A stretch of DNA of 64,000 nucleotides from Lachnospiraceae bacterium (GTDB lineage: Bacteria > Bacillota > Clostridia > Lachnospirales > Lachnospiraceae). The position numbers and the translations under genes are program-made. Shown here piece after piece: positions 25,503-34,060 of the stretch. The notes under the pieces were generated by a model. The model did not search any database, had not been told where the DNA came from, and saw only the letters and a program-made list of their open reading frames with translations. How positions within the stretch are numbered: the stretch's first letter is position 1; every line of letters begins with the position of its first letter. The stretch covers positions 1 through 64,000 of the forward strand of contig JAEEYF010000013.1 in NCBI GenBank assembly GCA_016291655.1. The letters run 5' to 3'.

Positions 25503-25605
25503 TGAACCCCGGGGACGGGGTTGTGGTGTCATTTGAACCCCGGGGACGGGGTTGTGGTGTCATTTCAGGTAAAAATTTGTCATGTTTCCGGCGACGTGGT
25601 GTCAT
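25503..25605. repeat. Dispersed GGGGACGGGG-type repeat (locus B)
   Basis: Two near-identical tandem units, GAACCCCGGGGACGGGG plus TTGTGGTGTCATTT, and a third degraded one. On the minus strand the third unit begins AAAAAATGACACCAC and contains the TGA stop of the GH43 gene. Confidence 0.8.
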
Positions 25606-27296
25606 TTTTTGAACTGCCAGGAAAGCACCTCGTAATCCTCGCCCGCAAATACGAAGAAAACTCTGTGGACTCCTTCCGGTGCGCTGAGAAGTTCTATGCT
25701 TGCTTCTGCGATCTCCTCTCCCGGCGCTGTAACCGGCACATAGGCGATGCCACCGGATCCGGGCAGATCGAGCGCTACCTTGATCGCGCCGTTTCCGCTG
25801 CCGCGAAGCTTCACCGTAATGGTCTTCGCCCCGCCGTCTCCGAAATCAACGTTGCTGACTCCCACAAAGCTTCCGTCATGCATATCGGAAACCAGCATGG
25901 TCCCCGATCCGCTTTTCTTCTCAGTTTTGCCGTAGGGCGCTGTGTCTATGCCCGAGGAATGCGACATGGTAACCGCAGGCACCTCAGCATAGGGATCCAG
26001 GACAGCCACGGCTTTCGCTCCCTCCAAGGTACCACGCGTGAGAAGGGGCGTTCCGTCCTCGGCTATGCTTAGCTCGTCTATGTTTGTGCTCCTGTACTGT
26101 CCGTCAAGGCCCAGCGCCTTCTCGAGCAGCCTCGCGTGATAGGTGATATACCATTTATCCTTGAACTCAAAAAGGCAATGGTGATTGTTGCCATATCTTC
26201 CGAAATATGTTCCGGGCGCTTTCAGCACCGTTCCGCAAAGTTCAAAAGGTCCCATCGGATCATCGGACTTCATGACTATGATCTGCCCCTGATCAAAGCC
26301 GTATTTTTTCTTGCTCTCGGCCGTCACGCTGAAATTCGAGCAATATGAATAGAAATATTTGCCGTTGATCTTGTTGATCCCCGAGTCTTCAAACAAATAA
26401 GGCACGTTTTCAATCGTAACCGGATCTCCGTCGAGACTGATCATATCACTTCCGAGCCGCGCAACTCTTGCCGTTCCGGGGTTTTCCGCCTTTCCCTCGG
26501 GCACTCCGCCGCCAAAGTAAATATATGCCTGCCCGTCATCGTCCATCAGCACCGCAGGGTCGAACAGCCAGGTCACCGTATCGCAGTTCGGGGTCTTTCG
26601 CGTGATCAGCGGCTTGTTCAAGATGTCCTTGAACGGTCCCACCGGCGTGTCGGCCTCCAACACCACGATCCCGTTGGCATTATTTGCAAAATAGAGGAAA
26701 AACTTGTCCTGTCCGTCTATGTTCTTGTATGCAACCGCCGGTGCCCAGGAGTTCCTCGCCCAATATGCCGCGCCATAGGCGGATGCGGCGTGTATGCTCC
26801 CGTGATCCGTCCAGTTGACCAGATCCGCGGATGAGATCACATTAATATCCACGATGTTGGAAAAGTCGTTTTCCACAGGCTTTCCATCGCTGTCAAACCG
26901 CGGCTTGTCGCCTGTCATATATATGTAAACCCGCCCGTCGTACACAATGGCATATGGGTCCGCGCCGAATCTCTGTACCATCAGCGGGTTATTGTTCATC
27001 AAAGGCTTGATGCTTTCCGAAAGCTTGATCTGCTTGAACATCTCTTCATAATCCTCGTTTGTTTTCACGCTCACCTTTTCCTTTTCCTCTGCCTCTGCAG
27101 GGGCGGGCGTGAGCGTTACAGTCAATACAGGCATAGGCGTATCGGACACCTTCGACTTCGGTGTTGGCGTCGCGGTTATGATCACCGGCGTCGGTGTTGC
27201 CATCGTCTGCGCCTCTTTGCTCCCGCAGCCGCCAAAACCTGCCAGTACTAATATGCCTGTCATAAAAAAAGCGGTTTTTGCGATTTTCCTGATCAT
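25602..27296 (-). CDS. GH43-family glycoside hydrolase lipoprotein with C-terminal CBM6-like domain
   Basis: A 564-residue surface enzyme, lipobox GFGGC, with a Thr-Pro linker. The five-bladed GH43 domain (about 95-450) shows the three acidic sites: Asp in RFGADPYAI (base), Asp in LFDPAVLMDDDG (pKa modulator) and Glu in LFEDSGI (acid). A C-terminal beta-sandwich (about 455-564) resembles CBM6. Such proteins usually act as xylosidase or arabinofuranosidase on plant hemicellulose; the exact linkage cannot be assigned. It stands alone between dispersed repeats, and its stop codon lies in one of them. Confidence 0.9.
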   Translation of the reverse strand: MIRKIAKTAFFMTGILVLAGFGGCGSKEAQTMATPTPVIITATPTPKSKVSDTPMPVLTVTLTPAPAEAEEKEKVSVKTNEDYEEMFKQIKLSESIKPLMNNNPLMVQRFGADPYAIVYDGRVYIYMTGDKPRFDSDGKPVENDFSNIVDINVISSADLVNWTDHGSIHAASAYGAAYWARNSWAPAVAYKNIDGQDKFFLYFANNANGIVVLEADTPVGPFKDILNKPLITRKTPNCDTVTWLFDPAVLMDDDGQAYIYFGGGVPEGKAENPGTARVARLGSDMISLDGDPVTIENVPYLFEDSGINKINGKYFYSYCSNFSVTAESKKKYGFDQGQIIVMKSDDPMGPFELCGTVLKAPGTYFGRYGNNHHCLFEFKDKWYITYHARLLEKALGLDGQYRSTNIDELSIAEDGTPLLTRGTLEGAKAVAVLDPYAEVPAVTMSHSSGIDTAPYGKTEKKSGSGTMLVSDMHDGSFVGVSNVDFGDGGAKTITVKLRGSGNGAIKVALDLPGSGGIAYVPVTAPGEEIAEASIELLSAPEGVHRVFFVFAGEDYEVLSWQFKK

Positions 27297-27393
27297 TTTC
27301 TCTCACCTCAAAACTGATTCGTGAAATTATCATAACAAAAAATCGGTAATGTTTCATCCGTAAATCTTGCTCACTTTGAGTTGGTGATTGCAA

Positions 27394-27468
27394 ATTTTGA
27401 CACCACAACCCCGTCCCCCGGGTTCATTTTTTGACACCTTGGGGACGGGGTTGTGGTGTCATTTTTTG
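27394..27468. repeat. Dispersed GGGGACGGGG-type repeat, inverted pair (locus C)
   Basis: Two units in head-to-head orientation upstream of the GH43 gene: one reads CACCACAACCCCGTCCCC and the next GGGGACGGGGTTGTGGTG, so the pair could fold into a long hairpin. It belongs to the same family as the copies at 5956, 25503 and 32080. Confidence 0.8.
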
Positions 27469-27483
27469 TCCTGTGCAGGCATT

Positions 27484-27513
27484 AAAAAAGCTGCTCCTCC
27501 AAGAAGAGCAGCT
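27484..27513 (-). terminator. Terminator of the Cys-rich repeat protein gene
   Basis: Minus strand AGCTGCTC and GAGCAGCT pair (27489-27496 with 27506-27513), followed by TTTTTT. Confidence 0.85.
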
Positions 27514-27530
27514 CAGAATCATCGATAAAT

Positions 27531-30479
27531 CTAATATTGGAAAGATATCTTCTGCTTGTAAAATAATCCATCTATTTGATTGTAAGTGTGGGAATGACTT
27601 TCCTCACCCGTAATATCCATAATGTCGGAGTCGCCAAGCAGAGCTTCCAGTTCTTCAAGTGTAATTTGATCGCACAGTTCCGATACTTCCCAAGCCTTTT
27701 TTATAATACCGCTTACCGTTTTAATATTGCCCATTGTATTTAAAAGTCCACCTGCAATATCTTTGATAGCTTTTATTTTATTCAGCTGCGGTATGAGGCC
27801 TATAACACTCTTTACAATTGCCTTTGCTATATCATCGCTGACTTGCTCTTTCGTCTTCACATTTGCTAATGTATCTTCAACAAAAATAACACCTGAGTAA
27901 TTACAATGGACACAAGTAGCTTCACAACGATAAAATTTTGTCCCGATGCTGTGGCCATCAACTTCGCTTCCTATCCATATACTATGTAAGGATTTTATGG
28001 AACCTTTATTGATTTCATGTTCCATAAAGGTTATAAGTCCGCATTCATCACATACAACATAATGTCCTCTTGCATTGATGTCTTCCGGATAAGTTATCGA
28101 AAATGTATGAGGCATCTCATTTTTATACGCATGCACACGACCGCAATCCTCACATTTTGTTTCTATTGAATGCCAGTAATCATTTCTGTAACTGATGACG
28201 TCCTTTATATTAACACAGTTGAGTGGATCAACAGGGATTGTTTCCTCCAGACCGCATATCTGACATTTCTTCATTCCTTTTTGGGAACATGTAGGAGTCA
28301 CTTTGATTTCAAAAACATGTGTGCTGCTTTTGGGTTTTTCTTTTTTACGCCCGCATACAGAACATTTGAGTTCACCCTTTTCGTTACACGTACTTTCTTT
28401 AACAGTTACCCATGTATGTGATTCCATGGGTCTGTATTTCCCGCATGAACAACTTAAATAATGCTCATAAAGGTTTCCGTATTCTATATCCATCGGATTA
28501 TTGGGATCGTATACAGGATAATGCGTAACTATTTCAAAATGAATACCACGTGCACTCATCTCAACCTTTGAAAGATTCTCTGTAATGTTTTCCTCGCATA
28601 ATGCACAAGTATATGTTACTTTTGCAGTCTCATCACCGCAATCCATATATATATGCGGATAATTGTATGAATCATTGGGATTGTAAGGATAATACGGGGT
28701 ATGATCTAATCTTGCCTCGTAATTCTCCTCGAAGTTTTCACCACAGGCATCACAATGGTAAAGGTCATAGCCTCTTGATGTACAGGTTGCCTGCACAGTT
28801 TTCACGAAGTGATAGCCGGGATAATCATGCCCGTGTCTTTCGGGTGTGTGCTTTCTTGTTACAATATCCTTACAAACATTGCATCCGGGTCTGGTACATG
28901 TTTTTCTCGTAATTTCATCGGTTTCGCAGCTTATCTGCTGAATAACCGTTCCTGTATTCCAAGCATGTCCCGGAATTCCACCTCTTGTCATTCCACATCT
29001 TGAGCATGTTTCGGCGGTTGTGCACGTTGCAGGCATAAAATTATGATCGGGTGCAGGAATCCTCTCAGTCTCCGTAGTTTTACATACCCTGCATTCTCTG
29101 TGCTGAGCACCGTCATAGCCGCAAGTCATGACTTCATCGACAATCCAATCACCCCAACTGTGTGAACTATAGTCGGTATAATTCTCCTCGAAGTTTTCAC
29201 CACAGGCATCACAATGGTAAAGGTCATAGCCTCTTGATTTGCAAGTAGCGGGGACTGTTCTTACAAAATGGTAGCTCGTATAATCATGGTCATGTTTTTC
29301 GGGTGTATGCTTTCTTGTAACCGTATCCCGATATGCCGTACATCCGGGGTTAGTGCACTTTTTTCTGACTATCTCATCAGACATACAACTGATATGAGAA
29401 ATTACGGTACCGCTATCCCAATTATGTTCAGCCTTAGTTCCCGTTGTCGCGCCGCATCTTCTGCAGGTTGCAGGTGATGTACACGTTGCAGGACTAAAAT
29501 CATGTCCGGGCGATATTATTCTCTTTGTTTCAATGCTTCTGCATATTCTGCATTCTCTGTGCTGAGCACCATCATAAATACAGCTCACAACTTCATCGGT
29601 GATCCAATCACCCCACTGATGCCCGAGAGCTGTTCCATCTTGATATCCGCATGTTCTGCAAGTTTTGGGCGAAGTGCATGTTGCAGATGCATAATCATGT
29701 CCTGTTGCCGAAATAGTCGCTACATCAACGTCTCCACAATCTCTGCATACTCTGTGTTTGGTACCGGTAGTAGTACATGAAGCGGAGCGATCTATGCTCC
29801 AGGTCGAATATCTGTGATTTGCTTTACTTCCGGTAGTAGCACCGCACACTCTGCATTTACTGGGCGAAGTGCATGTTGCAGGTGCATAGTCATGTCCTAA
29901 TTTGCTTCCGGAAGTAATCCCGCATTTTGTACATGTTGCAGGCGAAGTACAAGTCGCTGCACTAAAACTATGCCCTGTCTTGGGAATAGTTTCAAAATAA
30001 TAATCTCCGCATTTGCTGCAGGTTACTCTAACTCTTCCGGGCGTATCACAGGAAGCAGAGGTTAATGTAGATCTATAATAACTATGATTTGTTTTGGGAA
30101 TAGTTCCTAACAAAACAGTTGCACCACAGCTACATTTTTTCTCTGTTTTTCCCGTTGAATTACACGTGGGTGGTGTTGTTACAATTGTACTGTAATTATG
30201 GGCTGTTTTTGCAATTGAACGAGTGTAAGAATAATTACATCCGGATTTGGTGCAATAATACTTACGTGTTCCGGTGGCTGTACAGGTCGGCGAAGTAATA
30301 ACCGTAGAAGCCATAGAATGTGTGTGATCATCAAGAATGACAGGTTCATTGACAGACGGTTTCATAACCGTAGATCCAATAGTACTTGTCGCAGCTAATG
30401 TTGTGACACTCTCAGATGTAATGAGTATCATAAAAACTAAAAGCCACGCAGACAAAAGCTTCACTCTAAACCTTTTCAT
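27531..30479 (-). CDS. Large secreted Cys-rich tandem-repeat protein, function unknown
   Basis: A 982-residue protein with a signal peptide (about 1-29) and no lipobox or wall-anchor motif. Residues about 55-750 hold many short repeats with CxxCG pairs, typically ATCTSPxTCxxCG followed by a GH or NH about ten residues on, giving four Cys or Cys/His positions per unit as in small zinc ribbons or disulfide knots. A larger module (VTRKHTPE...YHCDACGENFEENY) occurs twice, with near-identical DNA at 28722-28782 and 29181-29242. The last 120 residues are helical and lack repeats. The DNA looks more AT-rich than its neighbours. I do not recognise a function. Confidence 0.75.
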   Translation of the reverse strand: MKRFRVKLLSAWLLVFMILITSESVTTLAATSTIGSTVMKPSVNEPVILDDHTHSMASTVITSPTCTATGTRKYYCTKSGCNYSYTRSIAKTAHNYSTIVTTPPTCNSTGKTEKKCSCGATVLLGTIPKTNHSYYRSTLTSASCDTPGRVRVTCSKCGDYYFETIPKTGHSFSAATCTSPATCTKCGITSGSKLGHDYAPATCTSPSKCRVCGATTGSKANHRYSTWSIDRSASCTTTGTKHRVCRDCGDVDVATISATGHDYASATCTSPKTCRTCGYQDGTALGHQWGDWITDEVVSCIYDGAQHRECRICRSIETKRIISPGHDFSPATCTSPATCRRCGATTGTKAEHNWDSGTVISHISCMSDEIVRKKCTNPGCTAYRDTVTRKHTPEKHDHDYTSYHFVRTVPATCKSRGYDLYHCDACGENFEENYTDYSSHSWGDWIVDEVMTCGYDGAQHRECRVCKTTETERIPAPDHNFMPATCTTAETCSRCGMTRGGIPGHAWNTGTVIQQISCETDEITRKTCTRPGCNVCKDIVTRKHTPERHGHDYPGYHFVKTVQATCTSRGYDLYHCDACGENFEENYEARLDHTPYYPYNPNDSYNYPHIYMDCGDETAKVTYTCALCEENITENLSKVEMSARGIHFEIVTHYPVYDPNNPMDIEYGNLYEHYLSCSCGKYRPMESHTWVTVKESTCNEKGELKCSVCGRKKEKPKSSTHVFEIKVTPTCSQKGMKKCQICGLEETIPVDPLNCVNIKDVISYRNDYWHSIETKCEDCGRVHAYKNEMPHTFSITYPEDINARGHYVVCDECGLITFMEHEINKGSIKSLHSIWIGSEVDGHSIGTKFYRCEATCVHCNYSGVIFVEDTLANVKTKEQVSDDIAKAIVKSVIGLIPQLNKIKAIKDIAGGLLNTMGNIKTVSGIIKKAWEVSELCDQITLEELEALLGDSDIMDITGEESHSHTYNQIDGLFYKQKISFQY

Positions 30480-30549
30480 CTAACCCTCCTATAAAATTTT
30501 AATAAAATTTATTGTCAAAAGATTTCGCCCCAATCTCATGACATATCCA

Positions 30550-30578
30550 AAAATACTTGATTTGAACGGATTTGTCAA
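30550..30578 (-). promoter_or_regulatory. Promoter for the Cys-rich repeat protein
   Basis: Minus strand TTGACA (30573-30578), 17-bp spacer, TATTTT (30550-30555), about 65 bp before the start codon. Confidence 0.55.
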
Positions 30579-30624
30579 TAGGAAAAAGGTCCTGCACCCT
30601 TCCTTTTATATTTTTCCTTGCTTA

Positions 30625-30633
30625 TGCTATAAT
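30625..30633 (+). promoter_or_regulatory. Extended -10 promoter for the carboxylesterase
   Basis: ATGCTATAAT places TATAAT at 30628-30633 with an upstream TG; no good -35 is seen. The ATG at 30664 follows with a GGAGG ribosome site. Confidence 0.55.
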
Positions 30634-30663
30634 CATCTCAACCAATAATAGGAGGAAAAACAT

Positions 30664-32031
30664 ATGCTCAGACAGACAACTACCGAAAACGGCACGGTTC
30701 GTGGCCTGCCGGGATCTGACCCGAGAATAACAGCCTTCAAAGGCATACCTTTCGCCGCTCCGCCCGTCGGTCGAAACAGATGGCGTGCGCCTCAGCCCTG
30801 CAAAAATTGGGAAGGCGTCCTCGAGGCATATGCCTTTGCGCCGATCTCCGTGCAGGATACGCCTGGGCTCGGAAACGACATTTACTGCCGCGAATGGCAT
30901 GTTGACCCCGAGATTGCGATCAGCGAGGACTGCCTGTACCTGAACATATGGACGCCCGCGAAAAAGACGGACGAGAAGCTCCCCGTGCTGGTATGGTTCT
31001 TCGGCGGTGCCTTTAACTGGGGATACACGGCTGAAATGGAATTTGACGGGGAACATCTGGCATCCCGTGGCATCATCGTCGTAAGCGTAAACTATCGTCT
31101 TGGGCTGTTCGGCTTTTTGTCTCATCCTGAAATTACGGCTGAAGCCCCGGACGCCCCCGGAAATTTTGGTCTTCTGGATCAGCAGGCAGGCCTCAGATGG
31201 GTCTACAGAAATATTGCTGCCTTCGGCGGCGATCCCGAAAGGATCACGATCGCAGGTCAATCCGCCGGCGGCGCATCCGTAATGCATCAATACACCTGTG
31301 ATACAAATCGCGATCTGATAAAGGGCGCTGTTGTTTTCAGCGGAATGATCCGCCATCCCGAGGCCGCCTTCGACATCTTTAAACCCCTCACTCTTGAGGA
31401 TGCGGAAAAACGCGGGGTCGACTTTTTTAAATATCTGGGCATAGATTCCCTCGAGGAGGCCCGAGGCATAGATGCCTTCGAGCTTCTGGCACGATACAAC
31501 GCATATGCCAAAAATCACCCGAGAATGTACACTATCATTGACGGAAGTTTCTGTGCAGGAGACCCTATAGAGCGCTTCATGGAGGGCAAGTGTGCAGACG
31601 CGCCCATACTTTCCGGGAACACCTCCGATGAATTTATTCAGTGTGAAAAAAACTTAGTCGAACTGACCGTCAAGAAGGCCTTCGATGCCGCTTGCGCAGT
31701 CCACCCCACTCAAAAATGCTACTACTATTGCTTCGATCCGGACATACCGGGCAAAGACAACCCCGGAGTTTTCCACTCCGTCGACCTGTGGTTCTGGTTC
31801 GAAACCATCGGCAAATGTCGTCGTCCTTATGTTGGCCGCCACTTTGACCTTGCTCGTCAAATGTGCGATTTGTTCGCCAATTTTGTGAAGAACGGCGATC
31901 CCAACGGCATAGGGAGAGACGAGCTTCCTCTGCCTGTTTGGAAGCCCTACACAGCCGCAGAACATGTAGGTATGCTGTTTACCGGGGAAGGTGCAAAACC
32001 TTTAACAGGCACTGCGCCTCGCACAAATTGA
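30664..32031 (+). CDS. Carboxylesterase, type B (alpha/beta hydrolase)
   Basis: A 455-residue cytosolic esterase, somewhat shorter than the usual 490-540. The early FKGIPFAAPPVG and SEDCLYLNIW blocks and the oxyanion motif WFFGGAFNWG are typical. The nucleophile elbow is GQSAGG (Ser of GxSxG), and the likely catalytic His is in the C-terminal GVFHSVDLWF. These enzymes hydrolyse short-chain esters; in gut anaerobes they often remove acyl or aryl groups from plant polymers, but no linked glycan genes confirm this. It is a single gene with its own promoter. Confidence 0.93.
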   Translation: MLRQTTTENGTVRGLPGSDPRITAFKGIPFAAPPVGRNRWRAPQPCKNWEGVLEAYAFAPISVQDTPGLGNDIYCREWHVDPEIAISEDCLYLNIWTPAKKTDEKLPVLVWFFGGAFNWGYTAEMEFDGEHLASRGIIVVSVNYRLGLFGFLSHPEITAEAPDAPGNFGLLDQQAGLRWVYRNIAAFGGDPERITIAGQSAGGASVMHQYTCDTNRDLIKGAVVFSGMIRHPEAAFDIFKPLTLEDAEKRGVDFFKYLGIDSLEEARGIDAFELLARYNAYAKNHPRMYTIIDGSFCAGDPIERFMEGKCADAPILSGNTSDEFIQCEKNLVELTVKKAFDAACAVHPTQKCYYYCFDPDIPGKDNPGVFHSVDLWFWFETIGKCRRPYVGRHFDLARQMCDLFANFVKNGDPNGIGRDELPLPVWKPYTAAEHVGMLFTGEGAKPLTGTAPRTN

Positions 32032-32079
32032 TTTTCCTGTGTTCTTTATTGATATATATAACAATCTTAGATTTTTAGT

Positions 32080-32152
32080 AAAAAATGAACCCATAACCCC
32101 GTCCCCGGGTATCAAAAAATGAACCCTTAACCCCGTCCCCGGGTATCATTTT
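32080..32152. repeat. Dispersed GGGGACGGGG-type repeat, two units (locus D)
   Basis: Two tandem units of about 34 bp, AAAAAATGAACCC then TAACCCCGTCCCCGGGTATC, between the esterase and the GNAT gene. Closest to locus A in wording. Confidence 0.8.
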
Positions 32153-32163
32153 TAAACCGGATA

Positions 32164-32192
32164 TTGTTTTATTCGAGCATTAGTAGTATAAT
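32164..32192 (+). promoter_or_regulatory. Promoter for the GNAT gene
   Basis: TTGTTT (32164-32169), 17-bp spacer, TATAAT (32187-32192), about 78 bp before the start. Confidence 0.6.
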
Positions 32193-32269
32193 TCAGCGGC
32201 ATCGAAAGATCAGGGGATCTGCGGTGCAAAATACTAACCGAATAGAAAATTCAGAAAGGCTTAAATCCA

Positions 32270-32818
32270 ATGGATTTACAAAAAGTCGAACGATCGGATT
32301 ATTCCGAGATAAAGAAGATTTATCATGAGGCATTCCCCTTAAAGGAACGATCTCCGTTTTTGTTTCTAAAAACCAAGTACCGACATAAGAAGGCCGATTT
32401 CTGGAAGATCACAGATGCCGGCGCTACCGTAGGCTTTGCCTACATACTGACACACAACGATCTGGCATATATATTCCTGTTTGCCATAGCCGCCGAGTAC
32501 CGAGGCGGTCATCACGGAACTCATGCAATGAAGCTCATTCTTGAGAAATATGAGAAGAAGAGAGTTTACCTCGCTTTGGAAGACTGGAACGTGGAATGTT
32601 CCAATAAAGAACAAAGGATCAAGAGGCATGATTTTTATAAATTCTGCAATTTTCACGACCTCCCCTATCAGTTACAGGAAGATCTGATCACGTACAACAT
32701 AATGGGAAACGGTAAAAAGATCGAACCCTGGGAACACAAGTCTCTTACCGATGCATTTCTCGGAAAGCCCCTTAAGTATTTTATCAACATGAAGATCATA
32801 AAACCCCACAGATTTTGA
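32270..32818 (+). CDS. GNAT-family N-acetyltransferase
   Basis: A 182-residue acetyltransferase fold. The acetyl-CoA loop is visible as AAEYRGGHHGTHAM (R/Q-x-x-G-x-G/A pattern), after a beta strand AYIFLFAIA. The N-terminal SDYSEIKKIYHEAFP is a usual GNAT start. The substrate cannot be predicted. The C terminus (last 60 residues) is longer than the minimal fold. It stands alone behind its own promoter. Confidence 0.85.
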   Translation: MDLQKVERSDYSEIKKIYHEAFPLKERSPFLFLKTKYRHKKADFWKITDAGATVGFAYILTHNDLAYIFLFAIAAEYRGGHHGTHAMKLILEKYEKKRVYLALEDWNVECSNKEQRIKRHDFYKFCNFHDLPYQLQEDLITYNIMGNGKKIEPWEHKSLTDAFLGKPLKYFINMKIIKPHRF

Positions 32819-33196
32819 CACAGTCTGTTGGACTTTTGTTGGCGATTGTTCTCAAAACGTTCAATTTTTTAACATACCCATGACACATTTCGATCGTATA
32901 ATGATCTCAACAAAAACAAAACAACCAAGTAAATAAGAACATTTTTTCATAAATAAGCCGGTACAGTTCCCTCCCCTCTGTCCCGGCTTCTCCTCTTTTT
33001 AGCGGTAGATTCGCCGCTTCTTTTTTTTGCTCCGAAACAAAAAATGCACCGCCCTTCATAACGGAAAGCTTTGTCTCGCCCGAGTCTCGCGAAGCAGAGC
33101 CTCGAATCTGGTCTTATAAAAATATCATAAAATGGCACTATTAATAATACCAATCTTGTAGCATACTATCAAAAAAATTCAGAGAGGAAAAGAGAT
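32819..33196. other. 378-bp intergenic region between GNAT and pyridoxal kinase genes
   Basis: It contains the candidate small RNA (32897-33031). From 33035 to 33196 I see no gene; a TATAAA near 33112 and a TACTAT near 33164 are possible -10 elements for the kinase gene without convincing -35 boxes. An AGAGAGG-like ribosome site precedes the kinase. Confidence 0.5.
32897..33031 (+). ncRNA. Candidate small RNA with C-rich loop and terminator
   Basis: A TATAAT at 32897-32902 (no clear -35) is followed by a strong hairpin, AAGCCGG with CCGGCTT plus ACAG with CTGT (32955-32989), whose 11-nt loop is TTCCCTCCCCT. A second hairpin AGCGG/CCGCT (33001-33018) runs into TCTTTTTTTT, a clear terminator. 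No open frame lies between. The C-rich loop could pair with Shine-Dalgarno sequences, as in UCCC-type regulatory RNAs of Firmicutes. The candidate rests on structure only. Confidence 0.4.
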
Positions 33197-34060
33197 ATGA
33201 AAAGAGTAATGACCATTCAGGATATATCCTGCATAGGAAAATGTTCTCTGACAGTGGCTCTTCCCATCATCTCCTGTTTCGGAGTTGAAACAGCCATCGT
33301 ACCCACAGCGGTACTTTCCACGCATACTCATTTCTCCGGCTTCACCTTCAGAGATCTTACGGATGATCTGGACGGCATAAAGGAACACTGGAAAAAAGAA
33401 GGTTTTAAGTTTGATGCTCTCTATTCCGGTTACCTCGGAAGCGAGAGGCAGATTGAAATAGTAAGGGACTATTTCCGAACCTTCAAAGAAAAAAACACTT
33501 TTACGATAGTTGACCCTGTAATGGCAGACAACGGGAAGCTGTATACGGGCTTTGCCGATGATTTCCCCGAGAAAATGGCAAGTCTTTGCAGGGAAGCGGA
33601 TATCATCCTTCCGAACCTTTCCGAGGCGGCATTGATGCTGAACGAGCCCTATCCCGGCGAGAATGCCCCGCCTGAGGTAACGAAGAAGCTTCTTAAAGGC
33701 CTTGCAGAGCATCTTACGGGCATAGCCGTGATCACCGGAGTCACACTTGAGAACGGAACCTTCGGTTTTATGGGGATAGATCCGAAAAACGGTGAATTCT
33801 TTGAATACGGAACACCAAAGATAAATTACAGATCGCACGGAACCGGCGACATCTTCGCTGCCACGCTCACAGGCGCCCTCACCCGCGGGCTGCCATACTT
33901 CGACGCCCTGAAGCTTGCCGCCGATTACGTTACGAGATGCATAGAAAACACATATAACGATCCGGACAGAGTGGATTATGCGGTGAATTTCGAAGCAGAG
34001 CTGCCCTGGCTTACAGACCGGATCAGATCTATAGATTACATTGAGAGGAGAACAAAATGA
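33197..34060 (+). CDS. pdxK: Pyridoxal/pyridoxamine kinase
   Basis: A 287-residue ribokinase-fold vitamin B6 kinase. It opens with MTIQDISCIGKCSLTVALPI, typical of clostridial PdxK/PdxY, contains DPVMADNGKLY and ends its active site with the anion-hole motif GTGD (catalytic Asp). It phosphorylates pyridoxal, pyridoxine or pyridoxamine with ATP. The next gene is an ECF-type substrate-binding subunit overlapping by ATGA, so the two form a B6 salvage unit: uptake plus trapping by phosphorylation. Confidence 0.9.
   Translation: MKRVMTIQDISCIGKCSLTVALPIISCFGVETAIVPTAVLSTHTHFSGFTFRDLTDDLDGIKEHWKKEGFKFDALYSGYLGSERQIEIVRDYFRTFKEKNTFTIVDPVMADNGKLYTGFADDFPEKMASLCREADIILPNLSEAALMLNEPYPGENAPPEVTKKLLKGLAEHLTGIAVITGVTLENGTFGFMGIDPKNGEFFEYGTPKINYRSHGTGDIFAATLTGALTRGLPYFDALKLAADYVTRCIENTYNDPDRVDYAVNFEAELPWLTDRIRSIDYIERRTK

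Noticed and set aside
25602..27296. GH43 gene as a full polysaccharide utilisation locus
   Set aside because: No transporter, regulator or further glycoside hydrolase adjoins it.
27531..30479. Possible CRISPR array, suggested by regular short DNA repeats
   Set aside because: The repeats are protein-coding Cys-rich units in one continuous frame and differ from one another; no cas genes are present.
30622..31518. 298-codon minus-strand ORF
   Set aside because: It overlaps the carboxylesterase with its GQSAGG motif; no ribosome site and no domain.
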